Shown here piece after piece: positions 8,869 to 17,172 of a DNA stretch of 64,000 bases. This stretch comes from an uncultured Verrucomicrobiota bacterium. Lineage in GTDB: Bacteria > Verrucomicrobiota > Verrucomicrobiia > Opitutales > Opitutaceae. The translations under genes were made by a program, and so were the position numbers. The stretch is taken from positions 1-64,000 of the forward strand of contig CAIRBK010000051.1 in assembly GCA_903876795.1 (NCBI GenBank), in the 5' to 3' direction. The stretch's first letter is position 1, and every line of letters starts with the position of its first letter. The notes beneath the pieces are model-generated. The model made no database searches, had not been told where the DNA came from, and was given only the letters and a program-made list of their open reading frames with translations.

Positions 8869-10452
8869 TCAGCTGGTCAGTTGCCAAATACCAAACGAAA
8901 ACGGGGCGGCGAGAATGAGCTGGTTTTTGCCGGTGATGCGATCGACGTAAACCGGCTCGGCGGAGATCAGAACGGGCAGATCGATGGTGGCACGGCGTCT
9001 GGTTGGGTTTACGGCCACGAGGTAACGGGTATCTCCGAGGCGACGCTCGAAGACAAAGAGCGGGTGGTCTTTGGCCGCATGGATGACGTCGAGACTGCCG
9101 GTGTTGCCGAGGGCCGGGTGGTCGCGGCGCAGCGCCAGCAACCGGCGGGTGTGGTGGAGCGGCGAAGCGGAGTCGGCTTCCTGGGAGGCGACGCTGACGC
9201 GGGCAGGCGATTTGTCCACGGGGAGGTAGAGCTGGCGGGCGGGGGCGGTGGAGAAGCCGGCGTTGCGCCCGCGCGTCCATTGCATGGGCGTGCGCGTGCC
9301 CGTGCGGGTGTAGCCGCCTTCTTTGTCGGGGACCTGGTCGTTGAAATCCATGCCGATCTCGTCGCCGTAGTAGAGGAAGGGCACGCCGGGCAGGGTGAAG
9401 AGCAGGGCGTGGAAGACGCGTTGCTCGGCCTCGCTGCGCCCGTAGCGGAAGCGGGCGAAGTCATGGTTGCCGGTCGGCAGGGCGATAAAGCCGCGGTCCC
9501 GCGTGGCCTCGAGGTGGGCGAGGTAGTTTTCCAAGAAGGCGGTGATGTCGCCCCGGCTTTCGCGGTCGAAGTAGCCGCGTTTTTCCTGCGGCCAGTTGAA
9601 CGGATCGACGCGCGGGGCGCAGAGGTGTTGGTAGGCGGGTTCGCCGAAGTGGAGCAGGAAATCGATGTGGAAACCGGAGCCGATGGCGGCCCGGGGGTTG
9701 CCCCATTCGGACACGAGCACGGCCTCGGGGTAATGCTTCGCGAGCCAGCCGCGATAGTCGTCCCAGAGCGCGCGGAGGCCCTGGCCGTCGGGGTCGCCTT
9801 TGACGAGGGAGGCGGCCATGTCCACGCGGAAGCCGTCGCAGCCGAGGTCGAGCCAGAAGGCCATGATGCGGCGGAGTTCCTCGCGCACGGCGCGGGGGCC
9901 GGGCGCGGTGACGGGGAGTTGCCAGGGCTTGGCGGGGTCGGGTTGGGCGTGGCCGTAGTTGAGGGCGGGTTGGTGGTAGAAAAAGTTCGGCTGATAACAT
10001 GCGGCGCGTTCCGTGGCTCCGCGCACCATGTTCGCATCGCCTTCGAGCCAGTGGCCGCTTCAGATATACCAATCGGAGTAGGTGTTGGCTGCGGGGCTGG
10101 CGGATTTTTTGAACCACGGGTGCTGGTCGGAGGTGTGGCCGGCGACGAGATCAAGGACGACGCGCATCCCGCGTTTTTTTGCCTCGCGAAAGAGGCGTCT
10201 GGCGTCGGCGTTGGTGCCGTAGCGCGGGGCGACTTGGCAAAAATCCGCCACATCGTAGCCGGCATCGCGCATGGGCGAGACGAAAATGGGGTTGAGCCAG
10301 AGGGCGTCGCAGCCCAGCGAGCGGATGTAATCGAGGCGGGCGATCACGCCGGGCAGATCGCCGATGCCGTCGCCGTTGGTGTCCTGAAAACTCTGCGGGT
10401 AAACTTGATAAAATGCGGCGGTGTCGAGCCAGGCGGGGAGATGGTGCTTCAT
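8869..10452 (-). pseudogene. GH13 alpha-glucosidase/amylase interrupted by one in-frame TGA
   Basis: Read through, the frame gives 527 residues, normal for oligo-1,6-glucosidase-type GH13 enzymes. All four GH13 motifs are present: DLVAGHTSDQHPWF (101-114), GFRVDMAAS with nucleophile D211, VLVSEW with acid/base E249, and LPTGNHD ending at D331. Codon 131 (10060-10062) is TGA. It sits between YSDWYI and SGHWLEGDAN in one continuous frame, where Trp (TGG) is the expected residue. No frameshift is involved. A product starting at ATG 10029 would lack the first third of the barrel. There is no signal peptide, so the parent enzyme was cytoplasmic. The start overlaps the LamG gene stop as ATGA. Options are a recent nonsense mutation, a sequencing error, or readthrough. 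Confidence 0.8.
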
Positions 10453-11258
10453 GAGGCGAGGGTGCGTTGATGAAGAGTGCGCAGTTCGGTGTCGGCCAAG
10501 GCGCGGTCAAAGACGGCGAGGCCACCGATGAGCCCGGCGAAGGTGTTACCCATGGTCGTCACCGGATCGAAGCGCGGGTGGCCGAGGCGGAAGTCGGGCA
10601 GCGATACCGCCCCAACGGTGAAGGCACTGGCCCCGGCGTCGCCTCCGCAGTGGATGCCCGCCGAGTAGGGATACGGGCTGCGTTGCGGGTGAGGGTCGAG
10701 GTGGTCGTTGAGGTAGGAACGGATGGCGGTGCCGTCGTAGGTCATGGCGACGAGCGACCATACGTCGTCGAGCACGGGCGTGGAACCGGAGGAGGCGTCG
10801 TCGCAGTGTTTTAACCCGACCGAGTGCCCGCCGGTGGCGGAGACATGGCCGCAGACCTGGCGGTTGGACTTCACACCCGAGAGACCGAGGCCGAGGAAGA
10901 GTCCGTATTGGCGGCGCATGGCGCGCTCATCCCAAAGCCCGGCGATGAAGTCGCACCACGGCGGGTCCTGGCGGCGGGGTTTGATCCAGGCGACGACGCT
11001 AACCTGGGCGGCGGGGCCGTGGAGGTTGAGTGCCGGACATTCGGCGGGCGGACAGGTGAGCCAGCGCCCGGCGGCGAGATCGGCGGAGTGCGGTCCGAAG
11101 ACGCCTTCGTCGGCGCGGGGCACGGGCGCGCCGCACTCGCGCAACGGGCTGGGTTGCGGGCCGAGGGCGAGGCGCGGGTCGCCGGCGGGTTCTTGGAAAG
11201 TCCAGAACGCGCGTAGGCCGGGTAAGGTTGAAACGAGGGACGGAGAGGCCGGGGTCAT
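10449..11258 (-). CDS. LamG / concanavalin A-like domain protein
   Basis: The 269-residue product is essentially one concanavalin A-like (LamG) jelly-roll domain. Typical features are the opening LRAFWTFQEP, the internal strand VSVVAWIKP, the segment WSLVAMTYDGTAIRSYLN, and the end IGGLAVFDRALADTELRTLH. Such domains often bind glycans but are found in many contexts. No signal peptide or membrane segment is visible, unlike the beta-helix neighbours, so it is predicted to stay in the cytoplasm. Both ends overlap neighbours as ATGA: its start overlaps the stop of the 936-residue beta-helix gene and its stop overlaps the GH13 start. This means three genes are translationally coupled. The specific ligand is unknown. 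Confidence 0.7.
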   Translation of the reverse strand: MTPASPSLVSTLPGLRAFWTFQEPAGDPRLALGPQPSPLRECGAPVPRADEGVFGPHSADLAAGRWLTCPPAECPALNLHGPAAQVSVVAWIKPRRQDPPWCDFIAGLWDERAMRRQYGLFLGLGLSGVKSNRQVCGHVSATGGHSVGLKHCDDASSGSTPVLDDVWSLVAMTYDGTAIRSYLNDHLDPHPQRSPYPYSAGIHCGGDAGASAFTVGAVSLPDFRLGHPRFDPVTTMGNTFAGLIGGLAVFDRALADTELRTLHQRTLAS

Positions 11259-14065
11259 TTGACGATGAAGGGCAGGTAGTTGGCGGTGGAGGCGTTGCCG
11301 TCTCCTTCGCCGATGAGGGTGAGGCGTTTGATGGTGGCCACGTTGTCGCCTTCGCCGTCGCGGTCCGTGATGTTGAGGTTAAGGGCGATGCTGCCGCCTG
11401 CGGCTAGAGTAGGTTGCCCGTGGAGTTCCGATAGCGGGACGGCCATTTCCAGCACCCAGCCGTCCGCCGTGCGTTTGGCGAAGGAGCGGATGGCCTCGGC
11501 CTTCACCTGCCCTCTCGGTTGCATCCAGTCTTTGGATGGGATGGCACCATCCGCGGCAGGCCAGGCGACGATGAATTGTCCGGTGCCGGATGCGTGTTCT
11601 GCGTTGCGCTGGTCTTGCGGGCGGGTGTCCCAGAAGATTTCCAGCGCGTCTTGCTCCCAACGGGGGCCCTCGGTGACTGAGCGGATGTCGTCCTGCACGG
11701 TGATGGCGAGGAACAGGGAGGTGCCGTCGGTGGCGGCTTGGAACTTGGCGCGTAAATCCACCGGGGTTCCCCAGTCTTTGAGCAGTCCTTTACCGGCAAA
11801 CACTTGCGCGGGACGGCGAATTTCTTGCGCGGGGAGTTTGGCCCATTCCGTTAAATCGCCATCAAGCGTGGCGGCGGCGAGCAATGACATGTGCCCCGGT
11901 TGGACGATGTCGATGATCCCGTTGGCGGTTTGGGGTTCCAGACCCTCTCCTTTGGCGGCGAGTTTGAGGGCGAGGCTGCTCGCGGTGATGTTTCCGCGCG
12001 GTTTCAGGGCGATTTGCACAAGGCCCGTGCGTCCCGGAGGAATCGTCGAGGCTTTCGTCTGGGCTTCCCAACTGCCGGAGCCAAGGGAGCCTTCCACCGT
12101 CAACTCACGGGTGGTGGGGTTGCGGACTATGAGGCTCAGGGTGCCGCCTTGGGCGGGGATGCGGAGGTTGGCGAGGGCGTGCTTGATGGAGGTTTTGAGC
12201 AGGACGAGTCGTTCCGCGTCGGTGGCGAGGGGCAGGGCGGCAAGGTTGAGGGGTTTGCCCTCCAGCGGGTTCAGGGCTTCGAGGGCGGCATCACTGATGG
12301 GTGCCCAAGTGGACGAAGGGTCGATCTGCGCAAGAGCGGAGTCAGGCGCGTAGGTAATGTTCAGACGTCCCGCGCCTTCTTGATCCGCCGCTGGAGCGAG
12401 GAAGCCATCTTGTGCGCCAGCCTGAAAGAAGCGGTTGCGTTCACTCGTGAAGGTCTTGGAAAATTCAGTGGCTGGGTTGAAACCGATCTCCGCGGCTTTA
12501 CCCCAATACCGCGCCCAGAAGAGGCGTCCGTTACCGGTGGTCGATTGCACGATGCTATCGCGGATGGTCCAGCGCACGGTGCGGTAGTGTTCGGCGGGCG
12601 GCACATCGGGTGTTTGCCCATCATGGGAAAAACGTTTAATGGAGGCTCGCGTTTCGTTGCGTGTATCACCCGCCACACTAATCAGTCCTTCTCCCCGCCA
12701 CGGACCTGAAATAGGGGTGGAAAGCTGCCCGTTAATGGCATCCACCAGCACGCTGCGTTCAATCGTTACGTCCGGGGAATTGACACCGTAGATGGCGCCG
12801 CCGCCGTTGCGGCGAATGACGGAATCTCGAATAACCACCGGCCCGATATTAATCTCCACTTGAACGCCCGTGCTGTTGTCTTCGATAAGACAGTTTTCCA
12901 GAGTCACGTTCTTGGGTCCCCAATCCGTCCAGAAACCGCCCGCCGCATTGCGTTGAAAGGCGCAACGCCGAAAAGTGCGATTCTCACTGCGTCCGGTGAA
13001 GTTGTTGTCCTTGGACGCACCATCGTAAAGTTTCATTCCTGCAGCATCCCAGTTAGCCATCCATTGCCTGAAGCGCCAATTGTTGTCGGAAATCGTGCAA
13101 TCCTCATAGAGCACATTGTCGCTGCGGTTAAAGGCTCCGCCGCCGCTGCCGTTGCGGGAGAATTCGGATTTACGCACGACCACATCAATCCAGTGGTTGG
13201 CATTGATGCCTCGTCCACTGGTCTCAATGAATTGGCAACGGTTAATGGTCAAATTGCGCAGACGTTGCTCAAACGTCTCGCGGGTAATCTTGATGGCGTC
13301 CAATTCAACGGCTGCGAACATGTTGTGGTTTGCTCCCCGACGGAAAATCAAACCATCAAGGGTGAGATGCGCGATGCCGTTGGCTCTCAGCAAGGGAACC
13401 GACTCCAAACCAGGACGAGAAGAAGGACGCGCGCCCCGGCGGCTGACTTCCACCTGGTCTTTTTTTGGGGTAAACGTTTCGAAAGGCTTAAACCGGATGA
13501 CTTTCTCAGTCTCATCCACCGTAAACTGCCCGGGTTTAAGGTCTTCGGAGGGTAATGCTTTGATCCCATCTAGAGCCATGACCTGCTCCACGCGACCATC
13601 ATTGATGAACATCATTTCGCGGCGGAAATAGATCGGCTTTTCATATTGGGCCGCCCCGGGTTCACGCCATGTGTTCGGCCCCCAGCCCTCGGTCCAAGGG
13701 AATTCCCAGACTCCATTGGCATCCGGGCCACTCAACTGCTCGACCGGGTCGGAGCCGTCGATGATGGCCTTGCCTGCGTTAACCGCCTTGATGGTCAGCG
13801 GCGGGGCGGAGTTGTCGTTGTTGCGGGAGGGGACGGTGTATTCCTTACGGTAATGACCGTCGGCCAGAAGCACGGTAATCGGCCCGGCAGGGTTGCGGGT
13901 GGCGTCGAAGGCCGCTTGGAGTTCAAGGGCGTGGGCGGGCGAGGAGCCGTCGGCTTTGCCCGCGGCGGCAGGGGCGGCGTGGAGGATGCGTTCTTGCGCC
14001 TTGGCGGGCGGCGTGAGCGCGAGCAGCGGCAGGAGTAAGCCGAACAGGAGGTGGGGTAGTTTCAT
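11255..14065 (-). CDS. Secreted beta-helix protein with C-terminal CBM9-like domain (copy A, 936 aa)
   Basis: A signal peptide (MKLPHLLFGLLLPLLALTPP, cleavage near AKA-QE, residue 24) precedes a right-handed beta-helix. The entry element reads IIDGSDPVEQ, then G-V-W-E-F-P-W. In the helix are DNNWRFRQW, GMKLYDG and GFWTDWGPKN, matching the Lys and Trp-x-Asp signature of the other family members. After about residue 700 comes a domain with LDGDLTEWAKLP, DALEIFWD and GWVLEMAVPLSEL, characteristic of CBM9-like carbohydrate-binding domains attached to bacterial glycoside-active enzymes. The neighbouring gene at 14154 encodes a paralogue of exactly the same length, so the pair is a tandem duplication. 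Catalytic role is inferred. Confidence 0.72.
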   Translation of the reverse strand: MKLPHLLFGLLLPLLALTPPAKAQERILHAAPAAAGKADGSSPAHALELQAAFDATRNPAGPITVLLADGHYRKEYTVPSRNNDNSAPPLTIKAVNAGKAIIDGSDPVEQLSGPDANGVWEFPWTEGWGPNTWREPGAAQYEKPIYFRREMMFINDGRVEQVMALDGIKALPSEDLKPGQFTVDETEKVIRFKPFETFTPKKDQVEVSRRGARPSSRPGLESVPLLRANGIAHLTLDGLIFRRGANHNMFAAVELDAIKITRETFEQRLRNLTINRCQFIETSGRGINANHWIDVVVRKSEFSRNGSGGGAFNRSDNVLYEDCTISDNNWRFRQWMANWDAAGMKLYDGASKDNNFTGRSENRTFRRCAFQRNAAGGFWTDWGPKNVTLENCLIEDNSTGVQVEINIGPVVIRDSVIRRNGGGAIYGVNSPDVTIERSVLVDAINGQLSTPISGPWRGEGLISVAGDTRNETRASIKRFSHDGQTPDVPPAEHYRTVRWTIRDSIVQSTTGNGRLFWARYWGKAAEIGFNPATEFSKTFTSERNRFFQAGAQDGFLAPAADQEGAGRLNITYAPDSALAQIDPSSTWAPISDAALEALNPLEGKPLNLAALPLATDAERLVLLKTSIKHALANLRIPAQGGTLSLIVRNPTTRELTVEGSLGSGSWEAQTKASTIPPGRTGLVQIALKPRGNITASSLALKLAAKGEGLEPQTANGIIDIVQPGHMSLLAAATLDGDLTEWAKLPAQEIRRPAQVFAGKGLLKDWGTPVDLRAKFQAATDGTSLFLAITVQDDIRSVTEGPRWEQDALEIFWDTRPQDQRNAEHASGTGQFIVAWPAADGAIPSKDWMQPRGQVKAEAIRSFAKRTADGWVLEMAVPLSELHGQPTLAAGGSIALNLNITDRDGEGDNVATIKRLTLIGEGDGNASTANYLPFIVK

Positions 14066-14083
14066 GGGTATATGGAGAGGAAG

Positions 14084-14150
14084 TTATCTCTTGGCGGCAG
14101 GAACGCCTAAGATAACGAGGGCGACGATTGAACGCGGGATGGGGAGGCCG
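14084..14150 (-). pseudogene. Remnant of the 3' end of a DUF6259-like gene
   Basis: Read on the minus strand, this short stretch encodes GLPIPRSIVALVILGVPAAKR followed by a stop. It aligns with the last residues of the DUF6259 protein in this window, LPRHAVALVVFSLPAVKP. The stop lies 18 bases before the ATG of the 936-residue beta-helix gene, nearly the same spacing (17 bases) as between the intact DUF6259 gene and its downstream beta-helix gene at 19671. It therefore looks like a leftover of a DUF6259/beta-helix pair. A similar but weaker tail (ending TFAPSAANP) occurs at 16983-17056, before the second copy. Confidence 0.5.
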
Positions 14151-14153
14151 GGC

Positions 14154-16964
14154 TCATTTGACGATGAAGGGCAGGTAGTCGGCGGTGGAGGCGTTGCCTT
14201 CGCCTTTGCCGGTGAGGGTGAGGCGTTTGAAGGTGGCCAAGTTTGCGTCTTCGCCGTCGCGGTCGCTGAGGTTGAGGTTGAGCGCGATGGAGCCTCCGGT
14301 CGCGAGCGCGGTTTGGCCACCGAGTTCGGATAGCGGGAGTGCCAACTCCAGCACCCAGCCATCTGGAGTGCGTTTGGCGAAGGAGCGGATCGCCTCCGCG
14401 TGGAGCTGGGTGTTGAGAACCTGCCAATCCTTGGCGGGGATCGGGCCATCCGTCGCCGGCCAAGTTACGATGAGCTGGCCGGTGCCGGTGCCGTGCTCGC
14501 CGTTGCGTGCGACGGGGGCGCGGTTGTCCCAGAATATTTCCAACGCGTCTTGCTCATAAAGAGCACCCGGGGTGACCGAGCGGGTGTCGTCCTGCACGGT
14601 GATGGCGAGGAGAAGGTTTTTGCCGTCGGTCGCGGCTTGGAGCTTGGTGCGGGCGTCCACGGGTTTCCCCCAGGTTTTCAACAAGCCTTTGCCAACGAAG
14701 ACTTGGTTGGGATTTTTGATTTCCTGGGCGGGAACCTTGGCCCATTCGGTTACATCGCCGTCGAGCGTGGCGGCGGCGAGCAGGGACATTTGCCCCGGCT
14801 GGATGAGTTCGATGATGCCGCTTGCGGATAGAGTTTCAAAACCCTCTGCTCTGGCGGCGAGTTTGAGGGCGAGGCTGCTCGCGTTGATGTTGCCGCCCGG
14901 TTTCAGGGCGATTTGCACAAGGCCCGTGCGTCCCGGAAGAATCGTCGGGGCTTTCGTCACGGCTTCCCAACTGCTGGAGCCAAGGGAGCCCTCAACCGTC
15001 AACTCACGAGTGGTGGGGTTGCGGACTTCGAGGCTCAGGGTGCCGCCTTGGGCGGGTAGGCGGAGGTTGGCGAGGGCGTTCTTGATGGAGGCTTTCAGGA
15101 GCGCGAGCCGTTCCTGTTCGGAAGCGAGGGGTAAACCTGCGATATCCAGCGGCTTGCCCTCCAGCGGGTCCAGGGCGGCGAGGGCGGCATCGCTCGTCGG
15201 TTCCCATTTTGCACTTGGGTCGATCTTGGCCAGCGCGGTATCGGGCGCGTAGTTGAGGACGAATTTGCCCACGCCCGTTTCGTCTGCACCGCCGGCAATG
15301 AAGGCGTTGCCGGGTTGGAGCTGAAAGTAGCGGTTGCGTTCACTCTTAAACGTGGGGGCAAATTCGTTGGCGGGGTTGAAGCCGATCTTCGCCGCCGCGC
15401 CCCAGTAGCGGGCTTCGAAGAGGCGTCCGTTTTCGCCGGTGGATTGGATGATGCTTTCGCGGATTGTGAGGCGTTTCGACCGGTAATGCGTGGCGGGTGG
15501 ATAGCTGCCCGGCTCGATTTTTTTATCCGTCTGGCTGTGCATGTCGGATTCAATGTTGTCCTCGTTACGCACATCCCCGGCCACGGTGATGATGGCATCG
15601 GACTTCCATGGCCCGGCTACCGGGGTGGACATTTTGCCGTTAATGGCGTCCACCAAAACGCAGCGCTCAAAGGTGATGTCGGGCGAGTTCACGGCGTGAA
15701 GCACGCCGCCGCCGTTGCCGCGAATCACCGTGTCGCGGATGAGCGCGGGGCCTTGTTCGATCTCGAAGCCCAGACCGTTGCTGTTGTCGGCGATGAGGCA
15801 GTTTTCAACAATGATGCGCCTGGGACCCCAGTCGAACCAGACCCCGGCTGCGGCATTGCGTTGGAAAGAGCAGCGGCGAAAGGTCAGGTCTTCGCTGCGT
15901 CCCTTGAATCGCTTGTTCTGAATGGAACCGTCGATGTTCTTGGATCCTGCCGCGTTCCAAGTCGCGCCCCAGGTGCCGTATTTCCAGTTGTTGTCGTCGA
16001 AGCGGCAGTCTTCAAAAAGCGCATTGGTGGTGGAGACGATGCCGCCACCGCCTACTCCGTTGCGACTGAAACTGGAGCGGCGGACCGTGAGGTTGTCGGT
16101 CATGCCCTGCCACCACCCGGAGCCGTTGTTTTCGATGAACTGGCAGTCCGTCACGGTGATGTCTTTGACCCTGCGTTTTTGTCCGCCCAGCCACAAGGGC
16201 GGGCCATAAATCGAGGCCGCAGAACGCCGGAAGACGATGCCATCCAGGGTGAGGTTGCCCACATCGAGGGCGGTCATTAGCATCACTTTTTCGTTATGCA
16301 TGTTTTCATCCGGTTTCACCGCCTTGGTGCCACGGCGGCTGATTTCGATCAACGCGGTCTGCGGATCGACACCGGCGGGCGGTTTGATGCGGAGCACCTG
16401 CGCGGCTTCGTCCACGGTGAATTGGCCGGGCTTGAGGGCACTGGCAGCTGTCGGCGCGATGGCATCCGGCTGCATGACTAACTCCTGGCGTTCGCCGTTT
16501 ATGAAGATCAGTTCGCGGCGCACCATGATGGGTTTAAACGCCCACATCAGCCCGGACGAGGGCCGATCCCGCGAAAGCCCCCAGCCCTCTGTCCACGGGG
16601 TCGTCCAAGTGCCATCCGCATCTGGCCCGGTCCAGTCCGTGACGACATCCGAGCCGTCGATGATGGCTTTGCCCTTGTTCACGGCGCGCAGGGTCAGCGC
16701 TTTGTCGGTATCGTCGTCGGTGCGAGCCGGAATGACGTAGATATTTCGATAACTGCCATCAGCCAGCAGAAGGGTGATGGCTTGGGTCGGATTCTTGGTC
16801 GTATTGAGCGCGGCCTGGAGTTCTAGGGCGTCGGCGGGTGAGGAGCCGTCGGCTTTGCCAATGGCGAAGGGAGCGACGTGGAGGATGTGTTCTTGGGCCT
16901 TGGCGGGCGGCGTGAGCGCGAGCAGAGGCAGGATTAAACCGAACAGGAAGTGGGGTAGTTTCAT
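14154..16964 (-). CDS. Secreted beta-helix protein with C-terminal CBM9-like domain (copy B, 936 aa)
   Basis: This is the paralogue of the gene at 11255-14065, with the same length and order: signal peptide MKLPHFLFGLILPLLALTPP, right-handed beta-helix, CBM9-like C-terminus with LDGDVTEWAKVP and DALEIFWD. The family signature is present as DNNWKYGTW, GSKNIDG and GVWFDWGPRR. The C-terminal third and the signal peptide are far more alike between the copies than the beta-helix core. This fits duplication followed by divergence of the glycan-contacting part, or continuing gene conversion at the ends. There is no ATGA coupling to a gene upstream; 208 bases separate it from the 832-residue protein gene, with a TATAAT on the minus strand at 17115-17120 that could be an internal promoter. 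Confidence 0.72.
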   Translation of the reverse strand: MKLPHFLFGLILPLLALTPPAKAQEHILHVAPFAIGKADGSSPADALELQAALNTTKNPTQAITLLLADGSYRNIYVIPARTDDDTDKALTLRAVNKGKAIIDGSDVVTDWTGPDADGTWTTPWTEGWGLSRDRPSSGLMWAFKPIMVRRELIFINGERQELVMQPDAIAPTAASALKPGQFTVDEAAQVLRIKPPAGVDPQTALIEISRRGTKAVKPDENMHNEKVMLMTALDVGNLTLDGIVFRRSAASIYGPPLWLGGQKRRVKDITVTDCQFIENNGSGWWQGMTDNLTVRRSSFSRNGVGGGGIVSTTNALFEDCRFDDNNWKYGTWGATWNAAGSKNIDGSIQNKRFKGRSEDLTFRRCSFQRNAAAGVWFDWGPRRIIVENCLIADNSNGLGFEIEQGPALIRDTVIRGNGGGVLHAVNSPDITFERCVLVDAINGKMSTPVAGPWKSDAIITVAGDVRNEDNIESDMHSQTDKKIEPGSYPPATHYRSKRLTIRESIIQSTGENGRLFEARYWGAAAKIGFNPANEFAPTFKSERNRYFQLQPGNAFIAGGADETGVGKFVLNYAPDTALAKIDPSAKWEPTSDAALAALDPLEGKPLDIAGLPLASEQERLALLKASIKNALANLRLPAQGGTLSLEVRNPTTRELTVEGSLGSSSWEAVTKAPTILPGRTGLVQIALKPGGNINASSLALKLAARAEGFETLSASGIIELIQPGQMSLLAAATLDGDVTEWAKVPAQEIKNPNQVFVGKGLLKTWGKPVDARTKLQAATDGKNLLLAITVQDDTRSVTPGALYEQDALEIFWDNRAPVARNGEHGTGTGQLIVTWPATDGPIPAKDWQVLNTQLHAEAIRSFAKRTPDGWVLELALPLSELGGQTALATGGSIALNLNLSDRDGEDANLATFKRLTLTGKGEGNASTADYLPFIVK

Positions 16965-17172
16965 GGGTATAGGGAGAGGGAATCAGGGATTCGCGGCAGA
17001 AGGTGCGAAGGTGACCCGCACGACGGCGGTGAAGACTAACGTGTGGATTTCACGCGGAAGTCTGACCGCTTGGGGTGGGTATGGCTAAGATCTGAGAATA
17101 GTAGCAACGATAGGATTATAAGGTAGGGGGCGTCCGCGTGGGTGCGGGATTTTCTGAGAAGATTTTATAACC

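Noticed and set aside
8779-10470. 563-residue plus-strand frame opposite GH13
   Set aside because: Shadow of the GH13 coding strand; Gly/Val/Ala/Glu-rich without motifs.
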